Shown here piece by piece: positions 1-8,327 of a stretch of 64,000 nt of DNA. The notes below the pieces were generated by a model. It worked only from the letters and a program-made list of their open reading frames with translations. It was not told where the DNA came from and did not search any database. The DNA is taken from positions 1 through 64,000 of the forward strand of contig CAMCXS010000005.1 of assembly GCA_945883495.1 (NCBI GenBank). Direction: 5' to 3'. Position numbers and translations under genes: made by a program. The stretch is from Akkermansia muciniphila (GTDB lineage: Bacteria > Verrucomicrobiota > Verrucomicrobiia > Verrucomicrobiales > DEV007). Each line of letters begins with the position of its first letter. Positions within the stretch are counted from its first letter, which is position 1.

Positions 1-2103
1 GGTGTTGCGGACGTGGGTGCCGCCGCAGAGTTCCATGGAGTAGCCGTTGAGGTGGTCGCGGGCTCCGCCGATTTGGACGACGCGGACAATTTCGCCGTAT
101 TTGTCGCCGAAGAACTGCATGATGTCGGGGCGGCCCTGAATCTGTTTGTGGGGCACTTCACTCCACGAAACTTGTTCAGCGGCGGCGATTCGCTCGTTGA
201 CCGTTTGCTCCACGGCGGCGAGTTGGGCGGGGGTGAGGGCTTTGCTGTTGAAGTCGAACCGGAGCCGGTCCGGGGACACAAAGGAGCCCTGCTGGACGGC
301 GTCGCGATCGACCTTCTCGTGCAGGGCCCAGTGGAGGAGGTGAGTGGCGGTGTGGTGCGCCTCGATGTCCCGGCGGCGCATTTGATCCACCCGAAGCCGG
401 ACTTGTGTCCCCTGGACAAGTTCTTCGGCCCGGCGGGCGAGGTGCAGGCAAATGGCTTCCCCGGCCATGGTGGCGGCGGTTACGGGGATGCGCTTGCGAT
501 TGATAATCAAGACGCCGGTATCGCCCACTTGACCGCCCTTCTCGATGTAAAATGGGCTTTGATCGACGATCGCGATGAGTCCGTCCTCGCCCTCGATGAG
601 CTCCAGCACGGTGGCGAAGACTTCGTCCTTTTCGTAACCGACGAACTTGGAGACGACGTTAGACTCGATCTTCACGGCGGCGACGACCTGGGAGGTTTGG
701 CCTTCCGCGCCGGTGCCTTTGTGGATTTTGATGAGTTCCTCGACCATGTCGCGGTCGGTGCTGACGCCGCGTTCGGTGAGCATGAGCTCGGTGAGATCCA
801 GCGGGAAGCCGTAGGTCTCCCAAAGCTTCACAACGGTAGCCGGAGGGAAGATGGAATTGGCGGCGAGGGCTTTGGTGGCGGCGTCGTCGAAGAATTTGAG
901 ACCGCGGTCGAGCGTGCGGTTGAAGAGGCTTTCTTCGGAAGCGAGTGTTTCCTCGATCGCGCCTTGTTGGGTGCGCAGTTCGGGGAAGGCGTGGCCGAAG
1001 TGCTGCACGAGGATGGGGACGAGCTTGGGGAGGAACGGTTCGCCTTCGCCCAGTCCGAGATGACGGCCGAAACGGACGGCGCGGCGGAGAATCCCGCGAA
1101 GCACGTAGTTGCGGCCCTTGTTCCCCGGCAGAATGCCATCCGCGATGGAGAACGAAAGGGTGCGGATATGATCGCCGATAACGCGGAAGGCGACGTCGGT
1201 CTGCTCTTGGTCGCTCAATCCGGTGCGGGAGGCGGGGATGGTGGCGGTGTATTTGCGCCCAGTGAGCTCCGCGAGTTTAGCGAAGATGGGGGCGAAGACG
1301 TCAGTATCGTAGTTGGAGGCGAGCTTGCTGAAGTCCTGGAAGCCCTTCGTGCACTGGATGATGGAGCAGGCACGCTCAAAGCCCATCCCGGTATCGACGT
1401 GTTTGGCGGGGAGGGGACGGTAGGAGCCGTCTTCGTCGCGGTTGAACTGGATGAAGACGAGATTCCAGATTTCGATGCAACGGGGATCGCCCATATTGAC
1501 GAGCTTGCCCTTCGTATCGCCTTTGGGGGTAAGATCGACGTGGAGTTCGGAGCAGGGACCGCAGGGGCCGGTATCGCCCATGGCCCAGAAGTTGTCCTTC
1601 ACGTTGCCGTTGACGATGTGGACCTTGGGATCGAGTCCTGCCTTTTTGAAGAGGCGGGCCCAGTGGTCGTAGGCTTCCTGGTCGAACTCGGATGGATCGC
1701 CGGGGCCGGGGCTGTAAACGGTGGTGTAGAGGCGTTCCGCGGGGAAGCCCCAGGTTTCGACGACGAGTTCCCAGGCCCACTGAATAGCGTCCGCCTTGAA
1801 GTAATCGCCGAAGGACCAGTTCCCCAGCATTTCAAAGAGAGTGTGGTGGTAGGTGTCGTAGCCGACATCCTCGAGGTCGTTGTGTTTGCCGCCGGCGCGG
1901 ATGCACTTTTGGGTGTCGGCGGACCGGGGCGGGTTATAGGGGGCTTTCTCGGTGCCAAGGAAATACGGCACGAACTGATTCATCCCCGCGTTGGTGAAGA
2001 GAAGATTGGGGCTCGTCGGCATCAGGGAGGCGGACGGGACGATGGTGTGACCCCTGGCTTGAAAGAAATCGAGGAAGGATTGACGCAGTTCGTTGGCGGT
2101 CAT
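1..2103 (-). CDS. alaS: alanyl-tRNA synthetase, C-terminus cut by the window edge
   Basis: Charges tRNA-Ala with alanine in the cytoplasm and edits mischarged Ser or Gly. The minus-strand reading starts at ATG 2103 with MTANELRQSFLDFF, a typical AlaRS N-terminus, and 701 codons lie inside the window. The class II core follows (GNWSFGDYFK; CGPCSELHVD; DTGMGFER), then the tRNA-recognition region, then the editing domain with HHTATHLLH and, at the very edge, the ELCGGTHVRNT motif. The full protein is usually about 870-900 residues, so the C-Ala domain is missing only because the window ends. No Shine-Dalgarno is seen before the start. A long open plus-strand frame covers the gene but is a codon-bias shadow. 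Confidence 0.97.
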   Translation of the reverse strand, partial: MTANELRQSFLDFFQARGHTIVPSASLMPTSPNLLFTNAGMNQFVPYFLGTEKAPYNPPRSADTQKCIRAGGKHNDLEDVGYDTYHHTLFEMLGNWSFGDYFKADAIQWAWELVVETWGFPAERLYTTVYSPGPGDPSEFDQEAYDHWARLFKKAGLDPKVHIVNGNVKDNFWAMGDTGPCGPCSELHVDLTPKGDTKGKLVNMGDPRCIEIWNLVFIQFNRDEDGSYRPLPAKHVDTGMGFERACSIIQCTKGFQDFSKLASNYDTDVFAPIFAKLAELTGRKYTATIPASRTGLSDQEQTDVAFRVIGDHIRTLSFSIADGILPGNKGRNYVLRGILRRAVRFGRHLGLGEGEPFLPKLVPILVQHFGHAFPELRTQQGAIEETLASEESLFNRTLDRGLKFFDDAATKALAANSIFPPATVVKLWETYGFPLDLTELMLTERGVSTDRDMVEELIKIHKGTGAEGQTSQVVAAVKIESNVVSKFVGYEKDEVFATVLELIEGEDGLIAIVDQSPFYIEKGGQVGDTGVLIINRKRIPVTAATMAGEAICLHLARRAEELVQGTQVRLRVDQMRRRDIEAHHTATHLLHWALHEKVDRDAVQQGSFVSPDRLRFDFNSKALTPAQLAAVEQTVNERIAAAEQVSWSEVPHKQIQGRPDIMQFFGDKYGEIVRVVQIGGARDHLNGYSMELCGGTHVRNT

Positions 2104-2264
2104 GGACGGACGATCGTGTGTAGAACGGGTAATTTACGTGGGGGAGCCGTATTTCGGTCTTCCTTCGCAAAGAATCAACCGTCAACCATCAACAAGAGCG
2201 CAAGCGGAGCCTTGCTCAAACATCTAGTCGCGGCGATAGTGGAACGCCTCTCCTGAACAATCCC

Positions 2265-3668
2265 ATGACTGGAAGGGTCATAAACCCCGTGCGAACGCCT
2301 TTTTCACCCTCGTCCGTTTGCCAGATGGCCGCTGGCTGCCTCGGCCTTTGCCTTTGTTGCCTCTTTGGAACCGGCTCGATCTTCGCGCAGCAGAGCGGCT
2401 TTCAGACCGACGGCACGCCGATCTACCCTGCATTGCCCGTGCCGCCGACTGGAGTTCCTCCGGTAACTTCGCCTGCACAGGCACCGGCTCCTGGAGTCGT
2501 GCCTGGACAGCCCGTCGCTCCCGGTATGGCTCCTGCCCCTGCTCCGGCCGCGAATCCGGATTATCCGCAACTGGTCTACCCGCCGGTTTACTCGCCCGAA
2601 ACCGTGCCAGCGCGTCCGCCGCGCGCGATGCCCGTCCCCGAAAAAAAGGGAAAATTTGGCCTCTTCGGCAAGCGGAAGGACAAGGGGCGCGATGACGACG
2701 ATGTTCCGGCACCGCGCACCATGGAGTCGGACCAAGCCCGGGTCTATCCGGATCCCTCCGCGGCGTATCCGCAGGGGCAAGGCCAAGGTCAAATGCAGCC
2801 GCGTCCTGGGTTTGACCCTAATTACCCGCCGGGGGCGGTTCCGCCGGCTACCGATGCCTACGGCCGGCCGGTGAATCCAGGGGCCTACACCGCGACGGCG
2901 CCCCAGCAAGGGATGCAGTCTCGTCCGTCGTTGGACAGCCGGTATCCTGTTTACACCACCCAGCCCGCGGTGCCGCCTGCGTATCCCGCGCCCGGGTCTG
3001 ATCCGGGGGCTAGCACACTGCCACCGCTGCCGGATTCTCCGTCGTCGATGCAGACGGCGCAACCCCCGGCTTATCCGCAGGGGACGTATCCGCAAACGAA
3101 CTCGCCCGCGCCCACCACGCCTCCACCCGCGGGAGTGTATGGGAATTCCGGAGGCTCGTTGGCGCAAGCACCGGCAGGGCCGTCGATGCCTCCGTCGGAT
3201 GCGCCGATTTTCCGCCGGGAACCGGTATTGGAACCCGCTCCGGCGCCCGCGACGGCTCAAGGCGGGGGAGCCAACGCCCCGATTTTCCGGACTACGCCTC
3301 CGTCCTCGCCAACTCCGCCGACGCAAACTCCACCCGCAACGGGGAGCGGTTCGCAGTGGGAGACCGCCCGAACGGGGGGCGGCACGAGCATGGGCGGAAG
3401 TCCTGCTACGGGTTCAAGCACCGGTTCGCGTCAGAGTGGAACGGGGCTTCCCGCGCCTCGGAACGAAACGCCTCCAGCGCCGCCCAAGCCGGAGGCTAGC
3501 GAATTTGCCAATCTTCCCTTCGCGAAGCCTGTTCCAGGAAAAGTCGGATTCGTGACGGTATCGACCTACAGCGGCGAGATCGATGTGCGTGGGATCGCGC
3601 CCGGCACGCCGGTGGAAATTCCGGATCCTTCCGACGGCACCAAAACGATTCAGTTTCGGGTGCCTTGA
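2265..3668 (+). CDS. exported proline-rich protein with a conserved C-terminal domain
   Basis: 467 residues if started at 2265; the ATG at 2325 is an equally good start and puts the hydrophobic segment (MAAGCLGLCLCC...) at the very N-terminus. A signal peptide ending near FAQQ suggests export. Residues 45-410 are low-complexity and rich in Pro, Gln, Ala and Tyr, with one basic patch (KKGKFGLFGKRKDKGR) followed by DDDD. The last 51 residues form an ordered-looking block containing LPFAKPVPG, IDVRGIAPGTPVE and IQFRVP. The same block ends the putative lipoprotein at 45816-46559. Function unknown; a long extended periplasmic or envelope spacer with a C-terminal interaction domain is a guess. The gene is divergent from alaS. 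Confidence 0.8.
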   Translation: MTGRVINPVRTPFSPSSVCQMAAGCLGLCLCCLFGTGSIFAQQSGFQTDGTPIYPALPVPPTGVPPVTSPAQAPAPGVVPGQPVAPGMAPAPAPAANPDYPQLVYPPVYSPETVPARPPRAMPVPEKKGKFGLFGKRKDKGRDDDDVPAPRTMESDQARVYPDPSAAYPQGQGQGQMQPRPGFDPNYPPGAVPPATDAYGRPVNPGAYTATAPQQGMQSRPSLDSRYPVYTTQPAVPPAYPAPGSDPGASTLPPLPDSPSSMQTAQPPAYPQGTYPQTNSPAPTTPPPAGVYGNSGGSLAQAPAGPSMPPSDAPIFRREPVLEPAPAPATAQGGGANAPIFRTTPPSSPTPPTQTPPATGSGSQWETARTGGGTSMGGSPATGSSTGSRQSGTGLPAPRNETPPAPPKPEASEFANLPFAKPVPGKVGFVTVSTYSGEIDVRGIAPGTPVEIPDPSDGTKTIQFRVP

Positions 3669-3698
3669 GCATGAAAGCCCTAAGGCCAAGAACGCGAG

Positions 3699-4328
3699 TT
3701 ACCGGCCGATCATCGCGCGCAGCGTCAAGGCAACGAGGAGCCAGCCCAGCAAAAAGGTGCCTGTGGCCGCAGCAGCGGTGATCCAGGGACCGAGCGTCGG
3801 CGTTCTGACGACGGGTTCCGCAGTTGTCATATCTGGGACGCTTTGAACCGTCGGCTCTGGTTCGGCCGGGGCTTGTGGGGCATGTGTCTGCGCGGGGGCG
3901 GCGACCGTGGCATGACCCGGAGCCTGCGGGGCCCGGAGTCCATAGCTGGTTTCGAGATCGGGGTCCCGGTATTCAGGCTGAATCTCGATGGCGCGTTGAT
4001 AATATGCCTGGGCCCCGGCGTGGTCTCCCAAGCGGAGAGCGGTGTCGGCCATGGCCAAATGGACGACGGCGGAGCGGGGATACCGTTGCAGCCAAGCGTG
4101 CAGCAGTTGGACGGCTTTGGCGGGCTGGGTTTGTGCGTAAATCTCCGCGCACTGCAGAAGCTCCGGCTCGCAGTCTGGCGGGTTCGGGGCGGAGTCGAGG
4201 ATGCTTACGGCTTCACCGGCTCGGCCCTCGGCGGACAGCGTGGCGGCGGCGGAGAGCCGCAGCTCCCAGTTTTCTGGGGCCTGAAGCAAGCGCTCGATGA
4301 TTTGTTGACCAGTGGGCTTATTTTCCAT
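3699..4328 (-). CDS. TPR-repeat protein with C-terminal membrane anchor
   Basis: 209 residues from ATG 4328 (MENKPTGQQIIERLL). Residues about 10-125 contain helix pairs of the tetratricopeptide type (LLHAWLQRYPRSAVVHLAMADTALRLGDHAGAQAYYQRAIEIQPEYRD follows the TPR pattern). A Pro/Ala linker comes next, then one hydrophobic helix near the C-terminus (WITAAAATGTFLLGWLLVALTL). This topology suggests a tail-anchored inner-membrane scaffold. The start overlaps the end of sanA upstream by 11 bases, so the two are probably co-transcribed and translationally coupled. The frame is open further upstream, but that stretch lies inside sanA and looks unlike TPR sequence. Partner proteins are unknown. Confidence 0.8.
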   Translation of the reverse strand: MENKPTGQQIIERLLQAPENWELRLSAAATLSAEGRAGEAVSILDSAPNPPDCEPELLQCAEIYAQTQPAKAVQLLHAWLQRYPRSAVVHLAMADTALRLGDHAGAQAYYQRAIEIQPEYRDPDLETSYGLRAPQAPGHATVAAPAQTHAPQAPAEPEPTVQSVPDMTTAEPVVRTPTLGPWITAAAATGTFLLGWLLVALTLRAMIGR

Positions 4329-5025
4329 GTGGAGGCAGGGACGGGGCGTTGGCCGGATGGGAGGTGAGCTGGCGCGGACGGCTCTGCTCGCGCGGTTGAG
4401 TGCCAAAGAGGTAAACGTCGAGCACGGCTTTGACCCGGGCAAAGACTTCCCGGAATCGGCTTCGGAAGGAAATGGAAGGATCGACGCGAGCGGCGGCGAA
4501 GCCTACGGCATCGTGCCCATGATGCCGGGCCAGAAAGACGGCGCGATTGATGTGAAAATCGTCGGTGATTAGGGTGTAGCGGGTTTCGCCGAAAACTTCC
4601 GCCACGCGGACCACGGAGTCGAGTGTGCGAAAGCCGGAGCGGTCCGGGGTGATCGCGGTGGAGGGCACGCCGAGCCGGACCAAGGCGGACATCATATCGG
4701 ACGGCTCATCGTAATAGCGGGAATTTTGGGCGCCGCTGACGATGATGTGGCGGATCCGGCCAGCCTGGTAAAGGCGGTAGGTTGCCTCCATGCGGGTTTG
4801 GAAGTGGAGGTTGGGCCGGTTGGGGGCGATGTTTTTCGAGGTGCCGAGAACGACGCCGACGGCGGTTGGGGGTAATGCATCAATCGAAGAATAGACGTGG
4901 GAACGGGTCTCCCAGAGTATCCAGGCGTTGCAGGCGAGCGTAAAGAGGACGACCACCAGCGGCGGAATAATCAGCGCCGCCAGCAGCCAGCGCAGCCGCC
5001 GGTGAGTCCGTTGCATTTCCTTCAT
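4318..5025 (-). CDS. sanA: SanA-like DUF218 inner-membrane protein
   Basis: 235 residues from ATG 5025 (MKEMQRTHRR). One N-terminal membrane helix (LLAALIIPPLVVVLFTLACNAWILW) is followed by a DUF218 domain. Diagnostic SanA stretches are GVVLGTSKN, IVSGAQN, DEPSDMM, SGFRTLDSVVR, FHINRAVFLARHHG and LDVYLFGTQPR, which match the order and spacing I recall for E. coli SanA. SanA contributes to envelope barrier function (vancomycin exclusion at high temperature); its biochemical activity is unsettled. The C-terminus is a basic tail. It lies upstream of, and overlaps, the TPR gene and is divergent from the ABC exporter at 5106. An ATG nine bases downstream (5016) is an alternative start. Confidence 0.88.
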   Translation of the reverse strand: MKEMQRTHRRLRWLLAALIIPPLVVVLFTLACNAWILWETRSHVYSSIDALPPTAVGVVLGTSKNIAPNRPNLHFQTRMEATYRLYQAGRIRHIIVSGAQNSRYYDEPSDMMSALVRLGVPSTAITPDRSGFRTLDSVVRVAEVFGETRYTLITDDFHINRAVFLARHHGHDAVGFAAARVDPSISFRSRFREVFARVKAVLDVYLFGTQPREQSRPRQLTSHPANAPSLPPHGK

Positions 5026-5105
5026 GCTGTGTATTGGACGATCGTCGCTGTCGAGTCGTGGCCGGTCCAGCAGAAAGATCACTTGCACGGAATCGATCCG
5101 ATGTC

Positions 5106-6854
5106 ATGCGCATTCCTGCCCTGGACCGAATGAGAACGATTGCCCGACTCTTAGCCTATTTGCGTCGCTATCCTTTGCTGGCCTTGGCCCAGTTGCTGTG
5201 CGCGGCGGCGGGGACGGGAATGGTGATTGTGTTCCCGAAGATTTTGCAGGTGGTGATCGACGACGTGATCCCGAACCAGCGAATGGAACGACTGGGTCCG
5301 TTGATCACGGCGGCGGTAGGGGCCTTTTTCTTGCAGGAGGTCTTGGATTTCCTCCGGATCCGCCTGAACAACGGTTTTGAGCAGAAGGTGATCTTTGATC
5401 TGCGCAGCGATTTGTATCAGCACTTGCAGACCTTGCCGCTCGGCTGGTTCGACAATCACCCGACGGGAGACGTGATGACCTGTGTTTCCGAAGACGTGCA
5501 GAGCATGGAGCGCGTCCTGATTGATGGGGTAGAACAGGGGCTGGTAGCGATCCTGCAAATCCTGGTGGTGGGAACGATGTTGATCTTGACGCATGCGCAG
5601 CTGGCGGCGGCGGCGCTATTCCCGGTGCCATTTCTCGTGGCCGGAGCGATCATTTACACGAAAGGCGCGCGGGGGCGTCATGCCGAGGTGAGGCGCGCTA
5701 CGGGGGAGATGAACTCGTTGCTTCATGACAACCTGGCCGGCATCCGCCAGATCAAATCCTACGCCTTGGAAGCGAGCGAGCACGGGCACTTCAATGAGGC
5801 GAGCCGGGCGGTGCGTGAGGCGACCTTGGGGGTGATGCGGGCTTGGTCGATCTATAAGCCGGGAATGGCGTTTCTTAATTCCCTTGGGCGAGTCATCGTG
5901 ATCGGATTCGGCGCTTGGTTGACCTTCCGGGGCGAACTGAAAGTGGGGGATCTCACGGCGTTCCTTTACTTGGTGACGCTCTATTTTTACGAGCCGGTGA
6001 CCCGTCTCCACCAGCTCAATCAACTGGTGCTCTCCGGCTTGGCGGCGGGGGAACGCGTTTTCCGGATTCTCGACACCGCGCCCGAAACTGGGATCGAGGA
6101 CGAGAGGCGACTTCCGGAACTCCGCGGGCATGTGGTCTACGACCGCGTGAGTTTCGCCTATTCCGATCGGGTCGCCACACTGAGCGAAGTGAGTTTGGAG
6201 GCGATGCCGGGGCAAACCATCGCCCTGGTGGGGCCCACGGGCGCGGGGAAATCGACGATCATCAATTTGCTCGCCCGCTTTTACGAGCATGACCAAGGCC
6301 GGATTCTGGTGGACGGGCACGTGATCGGGACCTTGGGCAAGCGCTACTTGCGTTCCCAGATCGGCTACGTGACCCAAGAAAGCTTCCTCTTCAACGGCAC
6401 GGTCCGGGATAACCTCCTCATCGCAAAACGGACCGCCGGCGAGGAAGAGCTTTGGGAAGCTCTCGCAGCGGCTAACGCCCAGGCCTTTGTGGAACGGCTT
6501 CCATCGCGGCTCGATACCCATGTCGGGGAGCGTGGGGTGAAGTTGAGTGTCGGGGAGAAGCAACGCATCTCGATTGCCCGCGCCCTGCTGAAGAATCCGC
6601 CGATCCTCTTGCTCGACGAGGCGACGGCGAGTGTCGACACCGCGACGGAGCGCTTGATCCAGGAGGCGCTGGAAAAGCTAATGGTGAATCGGACGAGCTT
6701 CGTCATCGCGCACCGGCTATCAACGGTCTGCCGGGCGCAGCGGATTTACGTGCTGGATCACGGACGGATCGTGGAAGAGGGGACGCACGCGGAGTTGCTG
6801 GCTCAGGGAGGACTCTACGCTGGGTTGTGCCGGACGGCACTTTCCGAGGAATAG
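5106..6854 (+). CDS. MsbA-type ABC exporter, fused permease and ATPase
   Basis: 582 residues from ATG 5106; ATG 5130 is also possible. Residues about 1-310 are a six-helix exporter transmembrane domain (YPLLALAQLLCAAAGTGMVIVF; AVGAFFLQEVLDFLRI). The ATPase follows: Walker A GPTGAGKST, Q-loop VTQESFLFNG, Walker B ILLLDEATASVD with the catalytic Glu present, H-loop IAHRLSTV. The signature reads LSVGE instead of LSGGQ, a variant also found in other MsbA-like exporters. It should act as a homodimer in the inner membrane, exporting a lipid or drug; the substrate cannot be told. The gene stands alone: sanA is divergent, and a separate promoter candidate precedes the next gene. Confidence 0.93.
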   Translation: MRIPALDRMRTIARLLAYLRRYPLLALAQLLCAAAGTGMVIVFPKILQVVIDDVIPNQRMERLGPLITAAVGAFFLQEVLDFLRIRLNNGFEQKVIFDLRSDLYQHLQTLPLGWFDNHPTGDVMTCVSEDVQSMERVLIDGVEQGLVAILQILVVGTMLILTHAQLAAAALFPVPFLVAGAIIYTKGARGRHAEVRRATGEMNSLLHDNLAGIRQIKSYALEASEHGHFNEASRAVREATLGVMRAWSIYKPGMAFLNSLGRVIVIGFGAWLTFRGELKVGDLTAFLYLVTLYFYEPVTRLHQLNQLVLSGLAAGERVFRILDTAPETGIEDERRLPELRGHVVYDRVSFAYSDRVATLSEVSLEAMPGQTIALVGPTGAGKSTIINLLARFYEHDQGRILVDGHVIGTLGKRYLRSQIGYVTQESFLFNGTVRDNLLIAKRTAGEEELWEALAAANAQAFVERLPSRLDTHVGERGVKLSVGEKQRISIARALLKNPPILLLDEATASVDTATERLIQEALEKLMVNRTSFVIAHRLSTVCRAQRIYVLDHGRIVEEGTHAELLAQGGLYAGLCRTALSEE

Positions 6855-6858
6855 GTTC

Positions 6859-6886
6859 TTTACATTGCGATTCCGGCTTCTATGGT
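6859..6886 (+). promoter_or_regulatory. candidate sigma70-type promoter for the peroxiredoxin gene
   Basis: TTTACA at 6859-6864 (5 of 6 to the -35 consensus), a 16-base spacer, and TATGGT at 6881-6886 (4 of 6 to the -10). It lies about 70 bases before the peroxiredoxin start and just after the stop of the ABC exporter. Confidence 0.4.
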
Positions 6887-6956
6887 TTCGCAATCCTAAC
6901 AAGGCATTCCTTGAGGGAGCTTCACCCAACCCACAACTCGTAATCCATACCCGATC

Positions 6957-7448
6957 ATGGCACTTACCGTCGGAACCACCGCTCCGGACTTCACGCTGAC
7001 GACGAAAACTCCCGAAGGCCCGGCCCTTTGGAGCCTTCATGAGCACGTCGGCTCATCGAACCTAGTGCTTCTCTTCGTGCCGATGGCCTTCACGGGCGTT
7101 TGCACCAAGGAGCTTTGCGAAATCTCCCAAGGCTTGTCCGAGTATGCGTCCTTGAACGCAACGGTGGTCGGCATTTCCGGCGACAACCCGTTCGCGCAGG
7201 CGGCTTGGGCGGAGAAAGAGGGGATCACCATCCCGCTGCTCAGCGACTACGAGCACGGGGTCGCTAAGGCCTACGGCGTGGCCTACGATCAGTTCTTGCC
7301 TGCCAAGAATCTGCCGATGGGCGGCGTGCCAAAACGTTCGGCGTTCGTCATCGACAAGCAGGGCGTGATCCAATACTCGGAAAGCAACGACGATCCAGGC
7401 AAGCTTCCCGACTTCGCGGCGATCAAGGCGAAGCTGGCCTCGCTCTGA
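6957..7448 (+). CDS. peroxiredoxin of the BCP/PrxQ type
   Basis: 163-residue thioredoxin-fold peroxidase that reduces H2O2 and organic hydroperoxides in the cytoplasm. The active-site motif P-x3-T-x2-C is present (Pro42, Thr46, Cys49). A second Cys at 54, five residues on, matches the resolving cysteine position of E. coli BCP/PrxQ-type atypical two-Cys enzymes. The second half holds the usual VGISGDNPFAQAAWAE and PKRSAFVIDKQGVIQY strands. The length is normal. Overall similarity to AhpE-like one-Cys enzymes is also possible, in which case Cys54 may be incidental. It has its own candidate promoter and terminator, so it looks monocistronic. Confidence 0.93.
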   Translation: MALTVGTTAPDFTLTTKTPEGPALWSLHEHVGSSNLVLLFVPMAFTGVCTKELCEISQGLSEYASLNATVVGISGDNPFAQAAWAEKEGITIPLLSDYEHGVAKAYGVAYDQFLPAKNLPMGGVPKRSAFVIDKQGVIQYSESNDDPGKLPDFAAIKAKLASL

Positions 7449-7475
7449 ACGGCCTTCCGTCCGCTTCGTGAGATT

Positions 7476-8159
7476 TCAGAAGACGGTTCTCTCCGAGACC
7501 GTCTTCATCTTTTCGTGCCGGTAATTCTCGATCATGATCGCGAGATTGACGGCATTGCTGACCTCCATCTTGCGGTAGAGGTTGCGGCGGTGGAAGTCCA
7601 CCGTCACTTCGCGGATCTCAAGCTCGAAGGCAATCTCCTTGGTGGACTTGCCGTCGAGTACGAGATCGAAGAGCTGGCGTTCCCGGCGGGTGAGACCTTT
7701 GATCAGTTGTTCCACCCGGGCGACTTCCGTGATCACCGGGAAGGTGCGGCGATACGCCAAAATACCTTCTTCAATGCGATGGGCGAGCATGGCGGCGTCC
7801 CAAGGAGCTTCGAAGAAGTCGAACGCACCCCAGCGCATCGCATCCACCACGGTCGAAATCGGTGGTTTCTCGGCGATCAAGATCACCGGCAGGCAGGCAT
7901 GGGCGTGCCGGATGGTGCGGAGGACGGAAAGTGCGGTAACATGCCTGGCCCCGAGCTCCGCCACGACGCAGCATACTTGGTTCCAGCAGGGAAACGGACG
8001 GGAGCGCTCGATCATTCCTTGAGCGGAAACGCGAATTCCGCTGCTCTGGAGGATCCTGGAGACTGGGCCGTAGGAGTCCGGATCGGCGACATGAAGGGCT
8101 ACGCCGTCGCCAGCATGTTCGGGTAAGGCGACGGGATTGTCTAATTTGGAGAGGAACAT
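7476..8159 (-). CDS. FixJ/NarL-like regulator with degenerate receiver and LuxR-type HTH
   Basis: 227 residues from ATG 8159; GTG 8177 or TTG 8192 could extend it by 6 or 11 residues. Residues 18-135 fold like a receiver domain (ALHVADPDSYGPVSRIL; AMRWGAFDFFEAPWD). Residues 154-213 are a clear LuxR-type helix-turn-helix (LTRRERQLFDLVLDGKSTKEIA; VTVDFHRRNLYRKM). The position aligned with the phosphoacceptor Asp is Glu68 (CCVVAEL), and the conserved Lys of the FxKP motif is Ala118 (FFEAPW). Phosphorelay control is therefore unlikely. It is divergent from the transglutaminase cluster, which makes that cluster a plausible target. Its stop lies in the peroxiredoxin terminator. Confidence 0.88.
   Translation of the reverse strand: MFLSKLDNPVALPEHAGDGVALHVADPDSYGPVSRILQSSGIRVSAQGMIERSRPFPCWNQVCCVVAELGARHVTALSVLRTIRHAHACLPVILIAEKPPISTVVDAMRWGAFDFFEAPWDAAMLAHRIEEGILAYRRTFPVITEVARVEQLIKGLTRRERQLFDLVLDGKSTKEIAFELEIREVTVDFHRRNLYRKMEVSNAVNLAIMIENYRHEKMKTVSERTVF
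7479..7513 (+). terminator. intrinsic terminator after the peroxiredoxin gene
   Basis: GAAGACGGT at 7479-7487 pairs with ACCGTCTTC at 7498-7506. Three more pairs (CTC/GAG) lie inside past one bulged T, with a TCC loop. A T-rich tail ATCTTTT follows. Only the plus-strand direction has the T tract. The hairpin lies inside the last codons of the converging regulator gene. Confidence 0.75.
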
Positions 8160-8261
8160 ACGCAGGGAGTGCGGCACTGACCCCCCTTTCAAGCAATGTC
8201 CATGCCAGATGTGTGACTAAGAAATGATGTAGTGGTTCTGAAGGCTCGGAATTTCATAGGG

Positions 8262-8290
8262 TTGAATTTTAGACGGCGTGAAAATATCTG
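8262..8290 (+). promoter_or_regulatory. weak candidate promoter of the transglutaminase/ATP-grasp cluster
   Basis: TTGAAT at 8262-8267, a 17-base spacer and TATCTG at 8285-8290, in a locally AT-rich stretch, about 38 bases before the ATG at 8328. The -10 match is poor (3 of 6), so this is a suggestion only. Confidence 0.3.
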
Positions 8291-8327
8291 TCATATTTGG
8301 CATCTCCATTCCAAAGCAGCCCTGCCC

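Noticed and set aside
13-2256. 747-codon open frame on the plus strand
   Set aside because: It is antisense to alaS, whose motifs are unmistakable. The frame is kept open by GC-rich codon bias, and its protein has no family character.
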